Source: CAYIFA01 sp964362625 (lineage in GTDB: Bacteria; Patescibacteriota; Minisyncoccia; 1-14-0-10-42-19). Taken from it: 6,356 nt of DNA. The stretch spans positions 1 to 6,356 of the forward strand of contig CAYIFA010000045.1 of NCBI GenBank assembly GCA_964362625.1. The letters are read 5' to 3'. Shown one piece after another: positions 1 through 5,773 of the stretch. Below the pieces are notes generated by a model. The model had not been told where the DNA came from, did not search any database, and was given only the letters and a program-made list of their open reading frames with translations. The number at the start of each line of letters is the position of its first letter. Within the stretch, counting starts at the first letter, position 1. The translations under genes and the position numbers were made by a program.

Positions 1-105
1 AATGGCCACGTTTTTCAGTACGAAATTGAGTTCAACTGTCCGCGCTGCGGAGAGAAAAGACAAGAACTATATTATGCTCCAGAGCTAAGAGTAATTCGCC
101 GATGA
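1..105 (+). CDS. C-terminal fragment of an unidentified protein with a CxxC zinc knuckle
   Basis: This is the 3' end of a gene that begins outside the window; it is open from base 1 and stops at TGA 103-105, leaving 34 residues. The visible tail carries Cys-Pro-Arg-Cys-Gly at residues 13-17 of the fragment, a typical half of a zinc ribbon. It is followed by a mixed polar and aromatic stretch and a basic end (RVIRR). A second Cys pair, if there is one, would lie upstream and cannot be seen. The family cannot be named from this much. The stop codon is embedded in a strong terminator hairpin, so this is the last gene of its transcript. Use of TGA as a stop argues against the recoded genetic code of some candidate phyla. 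Coding status is quite likely; function is unknown. Confidence 0.6.
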   Translation, partial: NGHVFQYEIEFNCPRCGEKRQELYYAPELRVIRR

Positions 106-125
106 TCCCTTCATCGGCTTTTTGT
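98..125 (+). terminator. Rho-independent terminator overlapping a stop codon
   Basis: A perfect 8-bp stem, GCCGATGA at 98-105 with TCATCGGC at 111-118, encloses a five-base loop (TCCCT). It is followed by TTTTTGTT at 119-125. The TGA stop of the upstream gene (103-105) forms the last three bases of the left arm, so a ribosome finishing translation would sit on the hairpin. On the opposite strand the hairpin has no U tract, so it serves the + strand gene. Confidence 0.85.
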
Positions 126-142
126 TAAGAAAAACTTCGCTT

Positions 143-224
143 CGGAGGGTAGAGGAGTCGAACCTCTAAGGGATTGCTCCCGCCGGTTTTCGAAACCGGT
201 GCCATACCATTAGGCGAACCCTCC
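143..224 (-). tRNA. tRNA-Ser(CGA)
   Basis: Reading the minus strand from 224 to 143 gives a full class II cloverleaf of 82 nt. The acceptor stem pairs GGAGGGT (224-218) with ACCCTCC (150-144), with G143 as discriminator base. The D stem is GCC/GGC. The anticodon stem CCGGT/ACCGG encloses the loop TTCGAAA, with anticodon CGA at 192-190, which reads UCG serine codons. The long variable arm (GGGA/TCCC stem) is the mark of Ser and Leu type tRNAs, and the T arm is AGAGG-TTCGACT-CCTCT. The 3' CCA is not encoded (the bases after G143 are AAG), so it must be added by a CCA-adding enzyme. The tRNA lies 20 bases downstream of a small ORF and has a promoter of its own. Confidence 0.96.
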
Positions 225-236
225 AGTTTTATTAAA

Positions 237-265
237 ATAGTATTTTATCCCAGCTTCTTTTTCAA
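237..265 (-). promoter_or_regulatory. Promoter of tRNA-Ser, inside the 3' end of the 67-aa ORF
   Basis: On the minus strand, TTGAAA (265-260) is separated by exactly 17 bases from TACTAT (242-237). The start site would fall near A230, six bases before the mature tRNA 5' end at 224, a usual short leader for RNase P to remove. The -35 box lies in codons of the small ORF upstream and the -10 box just past its stop. This is a sequence match only. Confidence 0.6.
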
Positions 266-448
266 TTCTTCCAAATTCTTTTTCCACTCCTCTCTTTTTG
301 CCTTTGCTTTCTCTCCCCGTTCTTTTTCGGAAATTGCAGCACCCCTAGCTTCCTCGCCGTACGTTGCAACTAGGCGAGCGCGCTCATCCGCGTCCGCTTT
401 TTTATCTTCCTCCTTCAGCCAATCCAATTGTTCTGGTGTTTTGCCCAT
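245..448 (-). CDS. Small charged helical protein, function unknown
   Basis: This predicted 67-residue protein starts at ATG 448 and stops at TAA 245-247. It is dominated by Lys, Glu, Arg, Asp and Ala and has no Cys, no signal peptide and no membrane segment. Residues 6-25 and 40-66 look like continuous amphipathic helix, broken by a short ATYGEEARGAA stretch near 28-38. It follows the transporter gene by only 9 bases on the same strand, so it is probably its operon partner; no good Shine-Dalgarno sequence precedes the ATG. The other frames over this stretch contain only ORFs that run into the tRNA or the transporter gene. I do not recognise a characterised family. A real small gene is likely, given its tight packing and coherent composition, but its role is open. 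Confidence 0.65.
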   Translation of the reverse strand: MGKTPEQLDWLKEEDKKADADERARLVATYGEEARGAAISEKERGEKAKAKREEWKKNLEELKKKLG

Positions 449-457
449 AAATTAATT

Positions 458-1684
458 TTAATTTGATCGGGGGGCGTCTGGTAATTTTAGGAAGATAGCC
501 ATCAAAAGGAACACCGCCATAAATGCCGCTCCAAATAAGAATGGGGCTTGGATCGAAAATTTGTCGGCAATCGGGCCGACGATAAAAGAACCGCAAGCCC
601 CGGCTAAAAGCCCAACGGAGCGATAAACTCCGTTAAGTTCGCCGATTTTATGCCGTGGCATTAATTCAGTAGCGAGCCCTTCGATAGTCGGAGTGATCAA
701 GGCGAGTGCGAGTGCGATGAAAAGCGATAAAATAAAAAGCGAAACCAAACCATCTGACATAAAAGCTGCTGCAAAAAATACGATAGCGGCCAGCCCCCCG
801 ATTATTAAAATTTTTTTTCGGTCAAATCTGTCGGCAAAAACAGAAAACGGCGCTTCAAAAACCGTAGGTAAGGCGAATACGGCAAATATTAATCCGGTCA
901 CCACGAAACTCGCCTCCAGCTCATCTGAAAAAAGCGGAAGTACCAGCAATGTTCCGGCCGCGACCGAACGCGAAATAAACGACAAGGCGGAAACTGTAAT
1001 CATGCCCGGCAGGCCAAAAAAGTCGGTAAGTTCAAAGCTAAAAATTTTTTTATTTCTTATCTGTTTAATGCCGCGCCAAATATTTGAAATGCCGTGGTGG
1101 TTCGGCATTGACGGCAGGATAAGCAGCGCCGTAACTACAAATACCGAAAAAACATAAAAAAGCGATTTAATGCCGAAAATCGCCATTAAAATTCCTCCGA
1201 TAACCGGGCCGATTACTAGTGATAAAGATATGGCCGAGTCAAAAAAACCTATGGATTCGGATGCTTTATGCGGCGGCGAATTGACGCGTACATATGATTC
1301 GGCAGATGACCAAAGCCCGGTGGCTAAAAGCGCGTGGTAAATCCGGAAAAGCGCGAATTGAAAAAATGTTGAAAGTAATGCCAGAATGAACCCCAACGGA
1401 ATATATAAAATTAGAAAAATACGCATCAGCTTTTTTTTGGAAACAACATCGGCCAAGTCGCCAAACGGCAAAGAAGCCAACAGCGAAAAAAAATATAAAA
1501 GAGCGGTAAGAATCGCCACCTTAGTGTAAGAGCCGAACAGGTCGTGGAAATAAATCGTCAAAAATGGGTCCAAGATTCCCCAAGCGGTCATGTATAAAAA
1601 CATGACGAAGGACACGCGCTTGATTGAGCCCGGCAAAGTTTTGATCTCACTCGGAAAATCAGACAGATAACGAAACAATCGCAT
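458..1684 (-). CDS. Major facilitator superfamily transporter (DHA1-like)
   Basis: The 408-residue integral inner-membrane protein has about twelve predicted hydrophobic helices in a 6+6 arrangement, with a polar loop near residues 191-215, as expected for the MFS family. Motif A between helices 2 and 3 reads GDLADVVSKKK (75-85), and a second copy in the C-terminal half reads ADRFDRKK (284-291). Helix 4 has R114 in the motif B position. Helix 5 carries GPVIGG (159-164), the motif C glycine-proline signature of proton-driven antiporters. A drug or metabolite exporter is therefore the best guess, but the substrate cannot be read from sequence. The length is normal. ATG 1684 is chosen because an extended -10 element lies nine bases upstream and an in-frame MRLFRYL start follows. 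The 67-aa gene lies immediately downstream. Confidence 0.9.
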   Translation of the reverse strand: MRLFRYLSDFPSEIKTLPGSIKRVSFVMFLYMTAWGILDPFLTIYFHDLFGSYTKVAILTALLYFFSLLASLPFGDLADVVSKKKLMRIFLILYIPLGFILALLSTFFQFALFRIYHALLATGLWSSAESYVRVNSPPHKASESIGFFDSAISLSLVIGPVIGGILMAIFGIKSLFYVFSVFVVTALLILPSMPNHHGISNIWRGIKQIRNKKIFSFELTDFFGLPGMITVSALSFISRSVAAGTLLVLPLFSDELEASFVVTGLIFAVFALPTVFEAPFSVFADRFDRKKILIIGGLAAIVFFAAAFMSDGLVSLFILSLFIALALALITPTIEGLATELMPRHKIGELNGVYRSVGLLAGACGSFIVGPIADKFSIQAPFLFGAAFMAVFLLMAIFLKLPDAPRSN

Positions 1685-1693
1685 GATTATTTA

Positions 1694-1702
1694 AATATAG
1701 CA
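1694..1702 (-). promoter_or_regulatory. Extended -10 promoter of the MFS gene
   Basis: On the minus strand the element TGC-TATATT (1702-1694) matches the TGn-extended -10 form. No convincing -35 box is seen 17 bases upstream (CGTATA). The start site would fall at about 1687, giving a leader of about 3 bases before ATG 1684, so the mRNA would be essentially leaderless. Confidence 0.5.
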
Positions 1703-1751
1703 TTTTGTCGCAGGTTTATACGACCAAATCTCCTTGCGCGATAATAATTAC

Positions 1752-1804
1752 ATAGGTTGAACCTCTGTAGTTGGCCCCGCGTGATAACACGCCGGGGTTT
1801 TCTT
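1752..1804 (+). ncRNA. Possible short terminated transcript upstream of the toxin-antitoxin operon
   Basis: A clear + strand terminator (1775-1804) lies here although no + strand gene precedes it. A GATAAT -10-like box at 1740-1745 would start a transcript near 1752, giving an RNA of about 53 nt. No good -35 box is present (TATACG at 17-base spacing). The RNA would hold AGGTTGAACCT (1754-1764), which can form a 4-bp hairpin. It would also hold TTGAACCTCTG (1757-1767), an 11-base core also found in the stronger small-RNA candidate at 5709-5801. It may be a small RNA, or the remnant or terminator of a lost gene. Existence as a discrete RNA is uncertain. Confidence 0.3.
1775..1804 (+). terminator. 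Orphan rho-independent terminator
   Basis: The left arm CCCCGCGTG (1775-1783) pairs with CACGCCGGGG (1788-1797) over nine base pairs with one bulged C, around an ATAA loop. It is followed by TTTTCTT (1798-1804). The oligo-T is on the + strand only, so it stops rightward transcription. It lies 50 bases before the antitoxin start and would insulate the toxin-antitoxin operon from transcription entering from the left. Confidence 0.8.
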
Positions 1805-1812
1805 AAATTTCA

Positions 1813-1852
1813 ATTTTATTGCGCGTAAAATCGCTTTCTGCTAATATAAAAT
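1813..1852 (+). promoter_or_regulatory. Candidate operator of the toxin-antitoxin operon
   Basis: An inverted repeat ATTTTA (1813-1818) / TAAAAT (1826-1831) brackets the -35 box. A further TAAAAT (1847-1852) lies 21 bases on, two helical turns, and covers the predicted start-site side. Type II antitoxins usually repress their own promoter by binding such repeats, so this is a plausible self-regulation site. The repeats are AT-rich and short, so chance is a real alternative. Confidence 0.3.
1819..1847 (+). promoter_or_regulatory. Promoter of the toxin-antitoxin operon
   Basis: TTGCGC (1819-1824) is followed, after 17 bases, by TAATAT (1842-1847), with a TGC extension directly before the -10 box (1839-1841). 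Seven bases past the -10 box is A1854, the first base of the antitoxin ATG, so the mRNA is predicted to be leaderless. Confidence 0.65.
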
Positions 1853-1853
1853 T

Positions 1854-2099
1854 ATGCCGACGCTTACTATACCCGAAAGCATAATGAAAGAAAACGATCT
1901 GATGATTATATCCCGCAAAGAATATAAGGAGTTTTCGGATTGGAAAAAGGCATTCCAGCCGTCGAGGAAATTCAAAACCTTTAAACCGACCGCGGCTCAA
2001 AAAAGGGATTTACTGCAAGCGCGAGAAGATCACAAAAAAGGTAAATATATGAGCATCGATGAACTCAAACGAAAATTGGGAGTTGCAAGTTCGAGATAA
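1854..2099 (+). CDS. Antitoxin of a RelE/ParE-type toxin-antitoxin pair
   Basis: This 81-residue protein is the first gene of a two-gene operon. Residues 13-31 (ENDLMIISRKEYKEFSDWK) resemble the N-terminal part of Phd/RelB-like antitoxins that sit beside RelE-family toxins. The highly charged middle (Lys/Arg-rich, 38-65) and the C-terminal segment SIDELKRKLGV (67-77) are typical of the toxin-wrapping tail. Such proteins neutralise the toxin by direct binding and usually repress their own promoter with it. ATG 1854 is chosen over later Met codons (11, 17) because the -10 box places transcription start exactly there. The 3' end overlaps the toxin gene by 41 bases in another frame. Its role is inferred from position and general character; the exact antitoxin family is not certain. 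Confidence 0.75.
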   Translation: MPTLTIPESIMKENDLMIISRKEYKEFSDWKKAFQPSRKFKTFKPTAAQKRDLLQAREDHKKGKYMSIDELKRKLGVASSR

Positions 2100-2340
2100 A
2101 GTCTTCAAAGCCCTCAACAAACTGCAGTCGAAAGATCGGCAACGTCTCGCGGGAATAATCGAAGGCTTACCGTCTGATCCATACCGCGGTGATATCGAAA
2201 AGCTGGAAGGCGAAGAAAGGGAATGGCGCCGCAGATCGGGCGCTTTTCGTATTTTTTATGAAATAAAGGAGCTAGAGCGTATAATATACGTTTTCCGCGT
2301 TGAACGCCGCAGATCGAAGACGTATATGAAGCGGCAATAA
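2059..2340 (+). CDS. RelE/ParE superfamily toxin (probable mRNA interferase)
   Basis: This 93-residue basic protein has the compact RelE/ParE fold pattern. An N-terminal helix pair (VRDKVFKALNKL...DRQRLAGIIEGL, about 11-37) is followed by DPYRGDIEKLEG (40-51), then the strand core RRSGAFRIFYEI (58-69) and YVFRVERRRSKTY (77-89). The R-SGxFRIxYEI and VxxRR blocks are the recognisable signature. In RelE-type proteins the conserved basic residues of this core cleave mRNA on the ribosome, while ParE-type relatives target gyrase; the sequence alone does not decide. ATG 2059 lies inside the antitoxin gene, and the 41-base overlap with no strong Shine-Dalgarno suggests coupled translation. TTG 2083 is a possible later start. 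The stop lies 12 bases from the convergent gpmI stop. Confidence 0.85.
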   Translation: MNSNENWELQVRDKVFKALNKLQSKDRQRLAGIIEGLPSDPYRGDIEKLEGEEREWRRRSGAFRIFYEIKELERIIYVFRVERRRSKTYMKRQ

Positions 2341-2352
2341 ATTTTAGGCAGG

Positions 2353-3978
2353 CTAAACCGATTCTCTAAACAACTTGGGCAATAGCGACAAGCCGTTCAT
2401 TTCTTCCGGTTTTTTTAGGTTCATTAACTCCAGAATCGTTGGGGCGATGTCGCTTAGAACGCCTTCGGTTTTTGAATATTGGCTTTTTATATCCGAAGAA
2501 CCGAGAACGTTTTGATGTTTGGCTTCTTTGGCCACAAACCAAAAAGGAACTGGATTTACGGTATGCTTGGTGCGCATCCGTCCGGTTTCGCTGTAGCGCT
2601 TTTCTTCGGCATTGCCGTGGTCTGACGTGACAATTACCGCGCCGCCAGCCGCAAGCGCCCCGGGGATAATCAAGCCCAGCGCTTCGTCTACATATTCGAT
2701 TGCGCGCACAGTTGCTTCAAAATTACCGGTATGCCCGACCATATCGGTATTGGCGAGATTCGCCAATATAAAATCATATTCACCGATCCCCGTTACCACG
2801 GCTTCGGCTACCGAGCGCGCGGCCATTTCCGGGTGCTCGTCGTAGCGGGCGTGTTTTGGCGACGGAATCAGCTTGCGGTCTTCATTAGGAAACGGCCGCT
2901 CCTCGCCGCCATTAAAAAAATAGGTGATGTGCGCATATTTTTCAGTTTCAGCTACGTGTAGTTGTTTAAGCCCGGCATCGGCAATTATTCTTCCGAGCGG
3001 CCGCGAAACATCCAATGTCGGGAAAGCCACTTCAGCCGTAAATTTATCGCTGTATTTGGTCATAGTTACGAATAGCAAATTTGGAATTTTGGTTATTCCG
3101 AAACGGTCAAAACTATTCGAGGTAAACGCTTCGGTCAGTTCTCGGGCGCTATCTTCACGGAAGTTGAAAAAAATCACCGCGTCATTTTCTTGGATACGGC
3201 CAACCGGATTTCCGGCAGAATCTTTCAAAAAGCCCGGATTTATAAATTCGTCGGTAACCCCCGCGGCATATTGTTTTTCAATGTGATTCGCCGCGTCGTC
3301 AAATGGTTCTCCGTTGCCATTGATTACGAGGTTATAGGCGACTTCAATTTGTTCCCAATTGGCGTCGCGATCCATGGCAAAATGGCGGCCAACCACAGAA
3401 GTGATTTGGGCGAATGGATATTTAAGGAGAACGACCTCGGAAAATTTTCGAAAAAACCCCGCTGCCTCTTCCGGCGGCGCGTCTCGGCCATCTGTAAATA
3501 AATGAAGATATACCCTTGGCACCTCCTGTTTTTTTGCGAAGTCGAGCAAGGCGTAGACATGTTCGGCGTAAGCATGCACTGAGCCGGTGGAGAAGAGCCC
3601 CATAAAATGAAGCGTCGAATTGTTTTTTTTGACATGCTGGGCGGCTTTAATCAGCGCTTCGTTTTCAAAAAACGAACCGTCTTGGATGGCAACGATGATT
3701 CGGGGCAGATGAGTGTAGATCACCCGGCCGGAACCGATAGTCAGGTGCCCCACCTCGGAATTTCCGGATTCTTGCCAGGCGAGCCCCACTGCCGGGCCGG
3801 ATGCCTGCAGAGTTGTAAACGGGTAAAACTTTTCCAGATCTTCCATGGTTGGGCGGCGGGCTTGCTTCCAGGTGCTGTCCGGCAAATTAGGGTTTACCCC
3901 AAAGCCATCTAAAATCACCAATACCACCGGCTTATACGGAATCGTGAGACGGGATTTGTACTTAAAGCTTTCCTGCAT
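2353..3978 (-). CDS. gpmI: 2,3-bisphosphoglycerate-independent phosphoglycerate mutase
   Basis: The 541-residue cytosolic enzyme interconverts 3- and 2-phosphoglycerate in glycolysis and gluconeogenesis using two manganese ions and a phosphoserine intermediate. All seven metal ligands known from the family can be placed. D24 lies in ILDGFG, the catalytic S74 in NSEVGH, and D453/H454 in SDHGNAE. D412 and H416 lie in TDMVGHTG, and H472 in TKHTVNPVPF. Substrate-binding blocks are also intact: GLFSTGSVHA (127-136), TDGRDAPP (162-169), GRHFAMDRD (197-205), FNFREDSAR (271-279) and EKYAHITYFFNGGEE (346-360). The length is slightly above the usual 510-515, partly from about 12 extra N-terminal residues. 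ATG 3978 fits the promoter, which places transcription start on its A. It faces the toxin gene tail to tail and diverges from rny. Confidence 0.97.
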   Translation of the reverse strand: MQESFKYKSRLTIPYKPVVLVILDGFGVNPNLPDSTWKQARRPTMEDLEKFYPFTTLQASGPAVGLAWQESGNSEVGHLTIGSGRVIYTHLPRIIVAIQDGSFFENEALIKAAQHVKKNNSTLHFMGLFSTGSVHAYAEHVYALLDFAKKQEVPRVYLHLFTDGRDAPPEEAAGFFRKFSEVVLLKYPFAQITSVVGRHFAMDRDANWEQIEVAYNLVINGNGEPFDDAANHIEKQYAAGVTDEFINPGFLKDSAGNPVGRIQENDAVIFFNFREDSARELTEAFTSNSFDRFGITKIPNLLFVTMTKYSDKFTAEVAFPTLDVSRPLGRIIADAGLKQLHVAETEKYAHITYFFNGGEERPFPNEDRKLIPSPKHARYDEHPEMAARSVAEAVVTGIGEYDFILANLANTDMVGHTGNFEATVRAIEYVDEALGLIIPGALAAGGAVIVTSDHGNAEEKRYSETGRMRTKHTVNPVPFWFVAKEAKHQNVLGSSDIKSQYSKTEGVLSDIAPTILELMNLKKPEEMNGLSLLPKLFRESV

Positions 3979-3984
3979 TTTAAT

Positions 3985-3993
3985 ATTGTAACA
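3985..3993 (-). promoter_or_regulatory. Extended -10 promoter of gpmI
   Basis: On the minus strand TGT-TACAAT (3993-3985) is a TGn-extended -10 box. The -35 position 17 bases upstream reads AGAAAA and is weak, as is common for extended -10 promoters. Counting seven bases on gives A3978, the first base of the gpmI ATG, so the mRNA would be leaderless. The divergent rny promoter starts about 50 bases away. Confidence 0.6.
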
Positions 3994-4041
3994 TTAGTGC
4001 GCGCGGCTTTTCTAATATATGGCGCGGAGAAGCCCAAAAGT

Positions 4042-4070
4042 TTGACAATTTTTGGCGACCCTGCTAACAT
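4042..4070 (+). promoter_or_regulatory. Main promoter of rny
   Basis: A perfect -35 TTGACA (4042-4047) is followed, after 17 bases, by TAACAT (4065-4070), with the TGC extension at 4062-4064. Predicted start is about 4077, leaving a leader of about 96 nt before the rny ATG at 4173. A second, weaker match, TTGACT (4088-4093) with ATTATT (4111-4116), lies just downstream. Confidence 0.75.
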
Positions 4071-4172
4071 AGAAGTATTGTTATTATTTGACTTAGAAAA
4101 CGAATCCGTAATTATTTTGTAAAATGTCCGACTTGGAACAATTGAATATAACGACGGAAGCGTTAAAATCAT

Positions 4173-5702
4173 ATGGAATTTTCAAACCCACTTATAGTGG
4201 TCGCGATTTCGTTAATGGTTGGCATCGGCGCCGGCTACTTGGCCAGGCACCTGGTTTTTCAGCAGAGGCGGGACTCAATCGAGTTCAAAGTTAAAAAACT
4301 TTTACTGGACGCCAAGGATGATTCGCAAAAAATACTTGGCGAAGCTAAACAAAAATCCGAATCAATAATAGAAGACGCCAAGAAAGAAACTCGCGAGCGC
4401 GAGCGGGAACTTCGGGTTTTGGAAGAGCGGGTGGCCAAAAAAGACGAATTGATAGAAAAACGCCGTTTGTCTCTGGAAAACGAAGAAACCCGCATTAAAG
4501 AAGCGGATAAAAAATTGGAAACACGGGCAGTAGAGCTCGAAAAAACCGAAGAGCGAAAAAGGCAAGAACTGGAAAAAATAACCGGACTTTCGGAAAGCGA
4601 AGCCAAAGAATTACTGCTCTCAAGCGTGGAAAAAAAGCATGAAACCGATATTTCTGGGCGAATCCAGAAGTTGGAGGCATATGGCGCAGAAAAAATTGAG
4701 CGCAGGGCCAAGGACTTGCTCGCAACTGCCGTGCATCGTCTGACCCAGGCAGTGGTATCGGAACTTACCACTACGTCAGTGCAGATTCCATCAGAAGAGA
4801 TTAAGGGGAAAATAATCGGAAAAGAAGGCCGCAACATCCGCGCTTTTGAGCGGGCTGCCGGTGTGGAGGTAATTGTTGACGATACCCCCGGGGCGGTGAT
4901 CATTTCCGGTTTTGACCCGGTGCGCCGGCATATCGCGAAAGTCGCGCTTGAAAATCTGATTTTGGACGGACGTATTCAGCCAGCGCGCATCGAGGAGACC
5001 GTTGAAAAAGCCAAGGCCGAAGTAGAAAAAATAATGAAAGACGCCGGTGAGCACGCCGCTTACGAAGTAGGCATTTTGGATATTGATCCTCGTTTGATTA
5101 TGCTTTTAGGCCGGCTGCATTTTCGCACGAGCTACGGCCAAAATGTTTTGCGCCATTCCGTGGAAATGGCCCACTTGGCTGGTATGCTTGCTTCCGAACT
5201 CGGCGGGGACGTGATGATCGCCAAAAAAGGCGCGCTACTCCACGACATCGGTAAAGCGGTTGACCACGAAATTCAAGGCACGCACGTTGAAATCGGCCGG
5301 AGGATTCTGCAAAAATTCGGAGTGGATAAAACCATAATTCAAGCTATGCAGTCGCATCATGAAGAATATCCTTATGAAACCCTGGAGTCAATAATAGTTC
5401 AGGTGGTTGACGCGATTTCTGCCGGAAGACCGGGGGCCAGACGCGATTCCGCGGAAAATTACCTCAAGCGCCTGGAAGACCTGGAAAATATCGCCACTTC
5501 GTTTGAACATGTTGAAAAGGCCTACGCCATTCAGGCCGGACGGGAAATAAGAATATTCGTAGCACCGGATAAAATATCAGATCTGGAGGCGCAGAAATTG
5601 GCGCGACTTGTAGCTGATCGCATAGAGCAGGAATTAAAATATCCGGGCGAAATTAAAGTTCACGTTATTCGAGAGACCCGGGTTGTGGAGTACGCGAGGT
5701 AA
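4173..5702 (+). CDS. rny: Ribonuclease Y
   Basis: RNase Y is a membrane-anchored endoribonuclease that makes the first cuts in mRNA decay in many bacteria lacking RNase E. The 509-residue product has the complete family layout. One transmembrane helix lies near residues 6-25, then a long charged coiled coil runs to about 190. A KH RNA-binding domain follows with IIGKEGRNIRAFE (214-226, holding the GxxG loop). The HD phosphohydrolase domain has H328 (LRHSVEMA), H357/D358 (LLHDIGKAVDHE) and D413 (VVDAISAGRPGARR) as metal ligands, and a conserved C-terminal region ends in IKVHVIRETRVVEYAR. The length is close to the usual 510-520. No in-frame extension beyond ATG 4173 is possible, since TAA lies at 4164. 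A weak GGAAG at 4156-4160 is the only Shine-Dalgarno candidate, 12 bases before the ATG. No + strand terminator follows; the 3' flank is antisense to a predicted small RNA. Confidence 0.97.
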   Translation: MEFSNPLIVVAISLMVGIGAGYLARHLVFQQRRDSIEFKVKKLLLDAKDDSQKILGEAKQKSESIIEDAKKETRERERELRVLEERVAKKDELIEKRRLSLENEETRIKEADKKLETRAVELEKTEERKRQELEKITGLSESEAKELLLSSVEKKHETDISGRIQKLEAYGAEKIERRAKDLLATAVHRLTQAVVSELTTTSVQIPSEEIKGKIIGKEGRNIRAFERAAGVEVIVDDTPGAVIISGFDPVRRHIAKVALENLILDGRIQPARIEETVEKAKAEVEKIMKDAGEHAAYEVGILDIDPRLIMLLGRLHFRTSYGQNVLRHSVEMAHLAGMLASELGGDVMIAKKGALLHDIGKAVDHEIQGTHVEIGRRILQKFGVDKTIIQAMQSHHEEYPYETLESIIVQVVDAISAGRPGARRDSAENYLKRLEDLENIATSFEHVEKAYAIQAGREIRIFVAPDKISDLEAQKLARLVADRIEQELKYPGEIKVHVIRETRVVEYAR

Positions 5703-5708
5703 TTGAGT

Positions 5709-5773
5709 AAAAACCGCCGAGGAGCCTCTTCTTTCAAATGTTCTAGGAACAATAATAAATATAAAGAAGAGGC
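5709..5773 (-). terminator. Terminator of the small RNA
   Basis: On the minus strand the 11-bp stem (5773-5763 with 5734-5724) continues outward through GGA (5777-5776 and 5774, with T5775 bulged) paired with TCC (5723-5721). Beyond a weak internal region the right side ends in GGCGG (5718-5714), directly followed by TTTTT (5713-5709). On the + strand the same inverted repeat has no T run, so it would not terminate rny. Confidence 0.65.

Noticed and set aside
103..105. Possible recoding of TGA to glycine, as in some candidate phyla
   Set aside because: TGA here coincides with the terminator and acts as a stop; no gene in the window has an internal TGA.
174..455. 93-codon + strand ORF
   Set aside because: It covers part of tRNA-Ser and runs antisense to the 67-aa gene; its Phe/Ser-rich sequence is the usual mirror of a Lys/Glu-rich frame.
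2278..2290. CGTATAATATACG palindrome
   Set aside because: It lies inside the toxin coding sequence, and arms of six bases are expected by chance about once in a window this size.
2343..2357. TTTAG-GCAGG-CTAAA hairpin between the toxin and gpmI
   Set aside because: Five AT-rich base pairs and no adjacent T run on either strand; too weak to call a terminator.
4259..4903. 214-codon minus-strand ORF opposite rny
   Set aside because: Ser-rich shadow of the Lys/Glu-rich coiled coil; the rny frame carries all family motifs.
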